From an uncultured Clostridia bacterium (GTDB lineage: Bacteria > Bacillota > Clostridia > Oscillospirales > Acutalibacteraceae): 8,460 bases of DNA. Both the position numbers and the translations under genes were made by a program. The stretch lies in the NCBI GenBank assembly GCA_947628595.1, contig CANRAN010000054.1:1-8460 (forward strand), read 5' to 3'. The notes under the pieces were generated by a model. It was not told where the DNA came from. It did not search any database and saw only the letters and a program-made list of their open reading frames with translations. Shown here piece after piece: positions 1 through 6,216 of the stretch (within the stretch, counting starts at the first letter, position 1; every line of letters begins with the position of its first letter).

Positions 1-168
1 GCGGAATTTGAAGCAAAAACAGGATTAAAGACAACATAATAGAAATCGTGTCTGAAATTAAGGAATATATAGGGAGGGGAGTGATACCACAAAAATTACG
101 ATAATCCGACCACATTGTATTGCGAATTATACAAAATGACCTGCTGAAAAAAATATTACAGAGCCTAT
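1..168. other. Sequence upstream of luxS, possible tail of a preceding gene
   Basis: One plus-strand frame is open from the first base to a TAA at 37-39 and reads AEFEAKTGLKTT, which could be the C-terminus of a gene lying mostly outside the window. Twelve codons are too few to identify it or be sure it is coding. A purine-rich GGGAGGGGAGTG at 72-83 looks like a ribosome binding site followed by a GTG, but that frame stops after seven codons. I see no terminator hairpin with a T-tract and no RNA gene here. Confidence 0.3.
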
Positions 169-198
169 TTGACAATTTACAGATGAGTGGTGTATAAT
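169..198 (+). promoter_or_regulatory. Consensus sigma-A promoter of luxS
   Basis: A perfect TTGACA lies at 169-174 and a perfect TATAAT at 193-198, separated by 18 bp. Transcription should start near 205, giving a leader of roughly 100 nt before the luxS start codon. Two perfect hexamers suggest strong housekeeping expression. Confidence 0.85.
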
Positions 199-204
199 GT
201 AGTC

Positions 205-302
205 GGTAATATCGGGTGATTACTTGTGAAGGGAAGGTATACCGGAAATTTTGGGTTTCGGGGTATATAGAGCAAAAATGGATATCGGAGGGAGTAAATA
301 AA
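205..302 (+). promoter_or_regulatory. luxS 5' leader with two small hairpins
   Basis: The leader contains GTAAT (206-210) paired with ATTAC (219-223) around an 8-nt loop. A second, longer imperfect hairpin pairs the arm 237-248 (core ATACC then GAAA) with 256-268 (TTTC then GGTAT). The Shine-Dalgarno sequence GGAGGG at 287-292 lies downstream and is not enclosed by either hairpin. I do not recognise a known SAM or SAH riboswitch; simple mRNA structure is the default reading. Confidence 0.3.
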
Positions 303-770
303 ATGGAAAGAATTGCAAGTTTCAGAATAAATCATTTGGAACTAATGCCGGGTCTTTATGTTTCACGGAGGGATAGACGCGGTGACTGTACGATTACCAC
401 ATTTGACTTGAGAATTACAGCGCCGAATCGTGAGCCTGTTGTGGATATGCCGGCACTGCATACGATTGAGCATATTGCAGCAACATATCTGAGAAACAGT
501 GAACATAAGGATGAAATTGTTTATTTCGGTCCTATGGGATGTCGTACGGGCTGTTACCTGGTAATGTTTGGCGATCTTAATTCCGAGGATGTATATGATT
601 TAATTCTTGATATGTGTGATTTTATTATTAACTTCAAGGGAGATATCCCGGGGGCAAGACCGGAGCAATGCGGAAATTATTCCGAGCAGAATTTGGATAT
701 GGCGAAATATTATATGAGGAAATATAAAGCTTCGTTGATAAATGATAAAAGATTAGTATATCCGGAATAG
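303..770 (+). CDS. luxS: S-ribosylhomocysteine lyase LuxS
   Basis: LuxS cleaves S-ribosylhomocysteine to homocysteine and DPD, the precursor of autoinducer-2. It is a cytosolic metalloenzyme of the activated methyl cycle that recycles the by-product of SAM-dependent methylation. The family signature is clear: HTIEH gives metal ligands His53 and His57 with catalytic Glu56, GPMGC gives catalytic Cys80, and EQCGNY gives the third ligand Cys123. The length of 155 residues is normal. The frame stays open upstream to 216, but the start at 303 fits best: GGAGGG at 287-292 is well spaced, the protein then begins MERIASF as in clostridial LuxS, and the 29-residue extension resembles nothing in the family. 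It has its own promoter and terminator-like hairpin, so it appears to be a single-gene unit. A role in SAM metabolism next to a possible SAM-AMP system is noted but may be coincidence. Confidence 0.97.
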   Translation: MERIASFRINHLELMPGLYVSRRDRRGDCTITTFDLRITAPNREPVVDMPALHTIEHIAATYLRNSEHKDEIVYFGPMGCRTGCYLVMFGDLNSEDVYDLILDMCDFIINFKGDIPGARPEQCGNYSEQNLDMAKYYMRKYKASLINDKRLVYPE

Positions 771-835
771 AAGATATATTTATGGAAACAGTAGAGGAAA
801 TCTTTTATATAGTTTCCTGTCGAAAAATAAGTTAG

Positions 836-877
836 GGGCTGTTGCACTGCGTATGATTTTACGCTGTGCGGCAGCCC
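836..877. terminator. Probable bidirectional terminator between convergent genes
   Basis: The arms 836-853 and 860-877 form an 18-bp stem with two G-U pairs, one T-T mismatch and a 6-nt loop. On the plus strand the stem is followed by TATTTAATAT, a weak T-tract for luxS. On the minus strand it is followed a few bases later by TTATTTTT, a better tract for the gene ending at 981. Its place between two convergent genes supports use in both directions. Confidence 0.65.
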
Positions 878-980
878 TATTTAATATAACAGGTGAGAGC
901 AGAACAGTAAGTCAGACTCTGATTTGAAATTCGGCTTAATGGATGCCTATAACTAATCAATGTATCTGTAATATTTTATA

Positions 981-2852
981 CTATTTTGTCCTTCTGTTCT
1001 TTTTTTTATTAATTTTACCGGATATAAAATCACAAATAGGATGAAAGAACAGTACCGAAAGTGTTATTATGAGCATTACCAAGGAAGAGAAAAACCATAA
1101 AATATATGGAAGCTGTGGCTCATTAAATAAAATCTTATCGGAAATATAGTAAGAAAGCGGCTCAATTATAAACATTATGGAAACTATAAAACCTAAATAA
1201 TTGAATGTTCTGTTTTCCTTTTCATCTCTGCTCCTCTCTAAGCGTTCATTAGTGATATTTGCAACGTCACGCAGATTATTCATAGACATATCAAGGTCAT
1301 TGAGATTTTTACCAATATATAGGCTTTTTCGGAGTATCTGATAAAGTTCCACACCCTGTTCCTGAATAGTTACCTCGGATAGCAGTAATTGATTTTGAAC
1401 CTTGACATACTTAGCCTGTAATAGTTCTATTTTCTTTATATCGTCCTCAGAAATATCTTTACCGTCCCGGAATTGAAATCCGTTTGAAACAGTTGCAGCC
1501 TCATCCGACAGCATAAGTATTACACTCCGCTGAGCCAATGTCAGAATTGCCATTTGAACATACAGTGTCAGAAAGGGATTAATAACCTGATCTGTGACAT
1601 CCGGATTTGTTATACAGCAAATAGAATGATGTGTTATACCGAAAAGTGTTCCTGTATAGACCCATCTGTCATAGACCGATTCCGATAACAGTCGTTTTTT
1701 CATTTCAGGGCTTTGGCAACTCAGTTCGTTTTCTATATACAGGAATTTATAAACTCTGCTTGAAAGAGTTGTTTCATCCAACCACCCTTCCATATAGGAA
1801 TCGTGTGGATGTCCCGCTTGATCAGTCACAATATACCGGCTTTCGTTTTCCACGCTTCCTTTAATGACACGGTCGTTAAATTCCTTCTCATCAAACAGAT
1901 ACACTCTTCCGTTTTCGACTGAAACTCTATATGTATCTCCGTTTTGGGTAAAGCTGCATTTGCAGCGCTTTAAACGTGTGTCGGTTCCCTGTACAAAGCT
2001 AAGCCCACTGTTGCCTACACCCTTAAGCTCGTTACTAAGGTCATAATCCGCAACAAGACAGCATACAAACATTCTGTCATCAACACATGGCTTTATATAA
2101 AATTTCTCTTTACTCTTATGGCTTATGTTGGTTGTAATAGATTGTCCTCCGTTGTCTTTGCCCTCTCCGTCGAGAAGGGTCTGAATAGGCTTCATTATGT
2201 AGGTAAGTGAAATGATATCGCAATAGTCACTTTTTCCGGCTATTCTCAAGGTTGTATCAAGAAATTTTTCACAAAGTGCCGGATTTTCATTTTCGCCAAA
2301 GCTTATTGAGATACTGTCGGCACACAGACTATGTGGAGTTTCAGGAGCTGTAAGATACGGGAAATTTATACGTCTGCCGTATTCGTTTATGCTGTTTACA
2401 TCGTCAAGGGTTTTATACAGGGTATTTTCCATTTCAAAAATAAGAATAGCAATTCCGGCATCGTAGATATTCAAACGGATATTATTTATGTCCAATTCAT
2501 ACGTTTTACCCCCTTTCCGGATTTTATATTTTCCGTCGTTTTTATTATACTTATAGCAATGCACAGCGTTACTGCCCTTGGAATTGAATATCAGATCATT
2601 TGCGGAATCGGTAAAATATTGAAATGCCGCATAATCGAGCTTCCAATCTTTTTGCGATAAAGGCCATGAATTTTTTTTACGCTCACTCCAATCATCGAGA
2701 ACCCACCTGCGGTTTGTATCGTTGCTGTCTGCCCCACTGATAGAAAGTACAGACAGAAATTGTTCCGGCTTCGTAGAGTTATCTGTTTTCCAGATAAAGG
2801 GAAACAGAAAGGTATGATAGCTGTATATCTGTCGGTTTTGTTCTTCACTCAT
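981..2852 (-). CDS. CorA-like membrane protein, predicted type III CRISPR signal effector
   Basis: The 623-residue product has a large soluble N-terminal part (about 1-455), a charged helical stretch (about 465-549) resembling a coiled-coil neck, and two membrane helices at about 551-570 and 583-605, ending in a lysine/arginine-rich cytoplasmic tail. Two C-terminal membrane helices after a long helix is the plan of CorA-family channels. The GMN motif of Mg2+-transporting CorA is absent: the first helix begins NYLGFIVSIMF. With a divergent cmr operon next door, the best reading is a CRISPR ancillary CorA-like protein that responds to the Cas10-made nucleotide and perturbs the membrane; in Bacteroides fragilis such a protein responds to SAM-AMP. 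The function is inferred from architecture and position, and I did not recognise the soluble domain. I chose ATG at 2852 over the in-frame TTG at 2873 because TTG lies inside the palindrome at 2864-2946. Neither codon has an adjacent ribosome binding site. Confidence 0.7.
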   Translation of the reverse strand: MSEEQNRQIYSYHTFLFPFIWKTDNSTKPEQFLSVLSISGADSNDTNRRWVLDDWSERKKNSWPLSQKDWKLDYAAFQYFTDSANDLIFNSKGSNAVHCYKYNKNDGKYKIRKGGKTYELDINNIRLNIYDAGIAILIFEMENTLYKTLDDVNSINEYGRRINFPYLTAPETPHSLCADSISISFGENENPALCEKFLDTTLRIAGKSDYCDIISLTYIMKPIQTLLDGEGKDNGGQSITTNISHKSKEKFYIKPCVDDRMFVCCLVADYDLSNELKGVGNSGLSFVQGTDTRLKRCKCSFTQNGDTYRVSVENGRVYLFDEKEFNDRVIKGSVENESRYIVTDQAGHPHDSYMEGWLDETTLSSRVYKFLYIENELSCQSPEMKKRLLSESVYDRWVYTGTLFGITHHSICCITNPDVTDQVINPFLTLYVQMAILTLAQRSVILMLSDEAATVSNGFQFRDGKDISEDDIKKIELLQAKYVKVQNQLLLSEVTIQEQGVELYQILRKSLYIGKNLNDLDMSMNNLRDVANITNERLERSRDEKENRTFNYLGFIVSIMFIIEPLSYYISDKILFNEPQLPYILWFFSSLVMLIITLSVLFFHPICDFISGKINKKKNRRTK

Positions 2853-2863
2853 AAAATTGTAAT

Positions 2864-2946
2864 TGTTACCCAAGGCAGGAAAATGTAATTTCAGCGGCTC
2901 CGGTGTGGTGCCGAGAGATTTAATCCATGTCGCCCCTGCGGTAACA
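2864..2946. repeat. 83-bp MITE-like imperfect palindrome in the corA-like leader
   Basis: The ends are TGTTACC (2864-2870) and its exact complement GGTAACA (2940-2946). A second paired block follows on each side: GCAGG (2875-2879) with CCTGC (2935-2939). Further inside, ATG/CAT (2883-2885 with 2926-2928) and CGGC/GCCG (2895-2898 with 2910-2913) can also pair, so the whole element can fold into one long interrupted stem-loop. The right two-thirds is about 60% GC (34 of 57 bases in 2891-2947), while the flanking intergenic DNA is strongly AT-rich. No target-site duplication is evident. It could be a small non-autonomous insertion or a structured RNA element; one copy cannot decide. It encodes no transposase. 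Confidence 0.6.
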
Positions 2947-2954
2947 CCCTCCTT
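2947..2954 (-). promoter_or_regulatory. Strong Shine-Dalgarno displaced from its start codon
   Basis: Read on the minus strand this is AAGGAGGG, the strongest ribosome binding site in the corA-like leader. No ATG, GTG or TTG lies at a usable distance downstream. The in-frame ATG at 2852 is about 95 nt away. If the 83-bp palindrome is removed, GGAGGG sits 11 nt from that ATG, a workable spacing. This suggests it is the original ribosome binding site of the gene. Confidence 0.6.
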
Positions 2955-2996
2955 TCAAAGTTATTAACATTCATGAATAATTTTCCTATTTCCCTT

Positions 2997-3025
2997 ATTA
3001 TAGCAATAAGATACTTTTTTGTCAA
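2997..3025 (-). promoter_or_regulatory. Consensus sigma-A promoter of the corA-like gene
   Basis: On the minus strand a perfect TTGACA (3025-3020) and a perfect TATAAT (3002-2997) are separated by 17 bp. Transcription should start near 2990, giving a leader of about 138 nt that contains the Shine-Dalgarno site and the whole palindrome. A 10-bp palindrome ATTCATGAAT (2969-2978) lies just inside the transcript and could be an operator, though this is weak. Confidence 0.85.
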
Positions 3026-3036
3026 TTAAAGTTTAT

Positions 3037-3101
3037 ATTTTAATCATAACAATCACTGTTTTGTCGGGCATTAAAAGCGATATGAAAACAATTTTAATCA
3101 T
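3037..3101. repeat. 11-bp direct repeat in the divergent intergenic region
   Basis: ATTTTAATCAT occurs at 3037-3047 and again at 3091-3101, 54 bp apart, upstream of both divergent promoters. The spacing is near five helical turns, which could suit a dimeric regulator. The surrounding DNA is very AT-rich, so chance is possible. Nothing else recognisable lies between the two promoters. Confidence 0.3.
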
Positions 3102-3148
3102 GAAAATGACAAAAATATCAATTTTTTATTAAAACGCCATAAAAAATA

Positions 3149-3177
3149 TTGACATTTTTTATCGAATATAGTAGAAT
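3149..3177 (+). promoter_or_regulatory. Promoter of the cmr operon
   Basis: TTGACA at 3149-3154 and TAGAAT at 3172-3177 are separated by exactly 17 bp. Transcription should start near 3184, leaving a leader of about 90 nt before the first cmr gene. The next genes follow without room for another promoter, so this one probably drives the whole operon. Confidence 0.8.
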
Positions 3178-3186
3178 TTACGTTGG

Positions 3187-3246
3187 ATGTGTTCCATTGA
3201 AAAAATGGCAATTACCCTTATAGATGAGTTTTTTGACAGTCCATGA
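3187..3246 (+). CDS. Possible 19-codon leader ORF upstream of cmr1
   Basis: An ATG at 3187 opens a frame reading MCSIEKMAITLIDEFFDSP before a TGA at 3244-3246, ending 26 nt before the cmr1 start codon. The predicted transcription start is only about 3 nt upstream, so translation would have to be essentially leaderless, and no ribosome binding site is visible. It may be a chance ORF; it is recorded because it fills most of the leader. Confidence 0.2.
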   Translation: MCSIEKMAITLIDEFFDSP

Positions 3247-3272
3247 TTTTAATAAAATGAAGGAGGACGGAA

Positions 3273-4550
3273 ATGGACAATTACAAGGATAAGTATGAGT
3301 ACAAAAAAGAGTACACACTGGAACAGCAGTCAATACTCATTCATTTTCAGGCAAATGAAAAGAATAAAAGCACAGTATGTCTGCGTGCGAGTGAAGTCAA
3401 GCCCAAGCTGGATAGGTTTATCATCAAAAAGCTCGGGGAAAAGAAACAGCTTGAGGAACAGCATAAGGATTGGATACAGGCGGAAAGTCCCAACGGTACT
3501 GATCTTGCACTCCGTTATAGAATGATTGTTACAAGAAATAACAGTAAAGCTGTAATTTACTCAACTAAAAAGAAAAATTCTTCTGAGCGAGGTACGCAAT
3601 GTAGTAGAGATGAAGAAGAGTTGCCTAATATTTTTTATGCCAATATGGGAACGGATAATCCAAAACATGGAATATTTTTCACCGGCGGTCTGAAGCTCAC
3701 TATAATCTGCTACATACCTGAACTGTTAAAGCAAATAGACAAGCTGATAGCAGAATTTTTTGCAGTAACGAATTTCGGAACAATGCAGGACAAGGGCTTC
3801 GGCAGCTTTATAGTCGAGGGCAGAAATGTTAAATATCCCGAGACTCTGAAAGAAAATTACAGCTCGGGTGTATGCCTTAAAATAGATAATGCCGGTAAAA
3901 ATCAGAAGGAACTTTTCGATACCGTAAAACAGGTGTATTCCGTTATGAAGTCCGGACAGAACAAGGTTAGAGAAGGTAAAACAGTAACCGATAAATATAT
4001 ACGCTCCTTTATCTATGTGTATATGCATAAAAAGCATAAGATCGGAAATGAAAAAGCGTTTATGAAGAAAAAAGAAATCGCCCCCATAAGAACAACACAT
4101 ACGACTGAAAAGAATGTGCAGAAAAAAGAGGATGAAGAATACCGTTATGTCAGAGCATTGCTTGGCATCGGTGAGAAAATTGAGTGGCTTGAACCGTTGA
4201 ATGAACAAGAAGCTTCGTGCGTTCGCAAGGAAATAGTATCAATAAAGGATGTGACTGAGGGAAGGACTCCTGTTGAGAGAGCCTTTTCACCGATATTCTT
4301 TAAGATAATCGGGGAAACTGTTTATATATGTGCGGACAATCCGGATAAAAGGCTGTTCGGAAGAACCTTCATGTTTAAAAATGAGGGATATAAGAAGTTT
4401 AAGACAAGTTCACAACGTAAGGGTCGTAGTTGTAATTTGGAGACACTAAGTAAGGATGAAGGTGAGAAATTTAATATGGCGGATTTTCTCAAAGAATTCA
4501 TGGATTACTATAACGGACAAGGAAAATTTCAGTGTATAAAGGAGGCATAA
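3273..4550 (+). CDS. cmr1: Cmr1-like RAMP protein of the type III-B effector complex
   Basis: This 425-residue protein occupies the usual cmr1 position, first in the operon and just before cas10. Cmr1 caps one end of the Cmr complex near the 3' end of the guide RNA and helps hold target RNA. The N-terminal half has a strand-rich start with RASEVKPKLDRF (39-49) and the glycine-rich RAMP loop around residues 168-178 (NFGTMQDKGFGSF). The second half, after a lysine-rich linker (about 252-290), carries YRYVRALLGIG (290-300) and RAFSPIFFKII (336-346), resembling the SP..FK segment of Cmr1/Cmr6-type RAMPs. Two RAMP-like halves fit Cmr1, but the sequence is divergent and lacks the typical FxGG opening, so the subunit name rests partly on gene order. 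AGGAGG at 3261-3266 fixes the start. The gene ends 4 bp before cas10. Confidence 0.7.
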   Translation: MDNYKDKYEYKKEYTLEQQSILIHFQANEKNKSTVCLRASEVKPKLDRFIIKKLGEKKQLEEQHKDWIQAESPNGTDLALRYRMIVTRNNSKAVIYSTKKKNSSERGTQCSRDEEELPNIFYANMGTDNPKHGIFFTGGLKLTIICYIPELLKQIDKLIAEFFAVTNFGTMQDKGFGSFIVEGRNVKYPETLKENYSSGVCLKIDNAGKNQKELFDTVKQVYSVMKSGQNKVREGKTVTDKYIRSFIYVYMHKKHKIGNEKAFMKKKEIAPIRTTHTTEKNVQKKEDEEYRYVRALLGIGEKIEWLEPLNEQEASCVRKEIVSIKDVTEGRTPVERAFSPIFFKIIGETVYICADNPDKRLFGRTFMFKNEGYKKFKTSSQRKGRSCNLETLSKDEGEKFNMADFLKEFMDYYNGQGKFQCIKEA

Positions 4551-4554
4551 TGAC

Positions 4555-6216
4555 ATGGCAAAGTATTGTGTTGCAATTACGATCGGACCGATAATTGAAA
4601 CTCTAAATCTTTCGTCAAGACCTGCTTCCCTATGGTGTGCAAGTGCAATGTTTTCGTGGCTGACGGAGGATATATGCAATAAGGCTCTTGCTGAGTTTGG
4701 GGACAATGAGATTAATATCATTAGTCCGTATTATGCTGAGCAGACAGACAGCGGTAATTACAGTGTGATGAAAGACGGTGTGGGAAAATATCATGATAGG
4801 ATATATTTCACGTTGTCGGAGGAGAATACGGAAAGCCTCAGAAAAAGAGTTGATAAAATAATTAAAGGGGCAAAGGAGGGATTGTCGGATTCACTTTTGT
4901 CGGAAAAACTTCTTGGTTTGATTAATTGCAATAGGAATGAACTGAACAAAATTATCCTTAATTATATACAAGTACATTTTATAATAGAGAATGTTCCGGA
5001 GAAAACGGATGTCAACTGTATTCTGAGATTATCAGGTTATCTTGATACACTTGAACTTAATCCGACATTTCAGGTTGATCAATCCATTCGACCGATTAAC
5101 ACATTGTTTGAGGGAAGAACCGAGGAAACTCACAACGAGCTTGTCAAGCAGTGCTTTGGCATAGGTAAGAATAAAACTTCATTGACCTATAAGGATGAAA
5201 AGGACAATAAAATCAGGGTAAAGGATATCGGAAAAATTTCCGACTTTTCCCCTGAAAGTAATAATAAGATATTTGATTATTATGCCGTTGTTCAGGCAGA
5301 CGGTGACCGTATGGGAAAGGTTCTTGAGACAATGCATACGGATGCTGAGGTTAAGATCTTTTCAGAGAACTGTCTTTCATATACGGGTAAGGCGGCGGAA
5401 ATTGTAAATGCCTATGGAGGGGTTACGATTTATGCGGGCGGCGATGACCTGCTATTCATTGCGCCGCTTGTCGGAAATTCCGTAGATTATGGAGGGGAGG
5501 CTGCAAGCAACGGAACAATTACAATATTTCAGCTTTGTGCGGTTATACGGAAATGTTTTAGTGAGAAATTTATAAAACCAATAGATGAAAAGATAAAGGG
5601 AATGTCCATGAAGCCGTCATTGTCGTTCGGTATATCGGTCAATTACGAAAAATTTCCTCTGTATGAGGCTCTCAAGGATGCCTTGGAACTTTTGGAGCAG
5701 GCAAAAAAAGTATCGGATAATAAAATGAAGAAAGATAAAACAGCTGTACATATACGAAAAAACAGCGGTCAGTCGGCTATGTTCAGATTTGAGAATGACG
5801 GAATTATCAATAAAACCCTTGATACACTTATCAAGCCGGATATGGAACAAAAGGTGTTGATGTCGATGCTTTATAAAATCGGACTGTACAGAACGATTTT
5901 AATTGCAGGATTGGAAAATGATTCGGATATCAATAAAATTTTCGATAATCTATTTGACAGCAGTTACCACAAAATTACAAAGGTAAATAATTATATAAAC
6001 GAAATATGTAAATCTCTGAGAGATCTTTATAAATTCATTTCCGAAAAGGAGGAAAGAAATTATCTGCTTCAGGATATGTTTGATAAAAAAGACGAAGAGA
6101 AAGATCCGACTGATGGAGAAATTGCAGTTGATCTGTTATACACAATTCTGCGTATAGCAAGGTTTTACAGTGAAAAGAGGGGAAAAGATAATGGCATTAT
6201 ATCTTATAACACTTGA
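4555..6216 (+). CDS. cmr2: Cas10/Cmr2, HD-less nucleotide cyclase-type subunit
   Basis: Cas10 is the large subunit of type III complexes; on target RNA binding its palm domain converts nucleotides into a second messenger. The protein begins with the Cmr2-type ITIGPI...SRPASLWCASAMFSWL segment (9-36). A complete palm active site is visible: ADGDRMGK at 248-255 and GGDDLLF at 295-301, encoded at 5437-5448 for GGDD. A helical C-terminal region (about 420-553) follows. No HD nuclease domain precedes the palm, which explains the short length of 553 residues compared with longer HD-bearing Cas10 proteins. Single-stranded DNA cleavage by Cas10 is therefore not expected, and signalling should be its main output. 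The product could be cyclic oligoadenylate or, given the CorA-like neighbour, SAM-AMP. AAGGAGG at 4539-4545 supports the start at 4555. Its 3' end overlaps cmr3 by 26 bp. Confidence 0.93.
   Translation: MAKYCVAITIGPIIETLNLSSRPASLWCASAMFSWLTEDICNKALAEFGDNEINIISPYYAEQTDSGNYSVMKDGVGKYHDRIYFTLSEENTESLRKRVDKIIKGAKEGLSDSLLSEKLLGLINCNRNELNKIILNYIQVHFIIENVPEKTDVNCILRLSGYLDTLELNPTFQVDQSIRPINTLFEGRTEETHNELVKQCFGIGKNKTSLTYKDEKDNKIRVKDIGKISDFSPESNNKIFDYYAVVQADGDRMGKVLETMHTDAEVKIFSENCLSYTGKAAEIVNAYGGVTIYAGGDDLLFIAPLVGNSVDYGGEAASNGTITIFQLCAVIRKCFSEKFIKPIDEKIKGMSMKPSLSFGISVNYEKFPLYEALKDALELLEQAKKVSDNKMKKDKTAVHIRKNSGQSAMFRFENDGIINKTLDTLIKPDMEQKVLMSMLYKIGLYRTILIAGLENDSDINKIFDNLFDSSYHKITKVNNYINEICKSLRDLYKFISEKEERNYLLQDMFDKKDEEKDPTDGEIAVDLLYTILRIARFYSEKRGKDNGIISYNT

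Noticed and set aside
216..302. N-terminal extension of LuxS from an upstream in-frame ATG at 216
   Set aside because: The start at 303 has a strong Shine-Dalgarno site and matches the usual LuxS N-terminus and length; the extension is leader sequence.
912..922. Palindrome TCAGACTCTGA as a second terminator
   Set aside because: The arms are separated by one base, so no hairpin loop can form, and there is no T-tract.
1631..2660. Plus-strand ORFs at 1631-1864, 1864-2046 and 2331-2660
   Set aside because: They lie antisense to the corA-like gene, lack ribosome binding sites and show no recognisable protein features.
2864..3148. CRISPR array or leader in the divergent intergenic region
   Set aside because: There are no regularly spaced repeats of 24-40 bp; only one palindromic element and one 11-bp repeat pair are present.
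3233..3258. Second promoter-like TTGACA at 3233-3238 before cmr1
   Set aside because: The nearest -10-like hexamer, TAAAAT at 3253-3258, is only 14 bp away, and the promoter at 3149-3177 has ideal spacing.
3726..4721. Minus-strand ORFs at 3726-4208 and 4446-4721
   Set aside because: They are antisense to cmr1 and cas10, whose family motifs are clear, and have cysteine- and phenylalanine-rich compositions typical of shadow frames.
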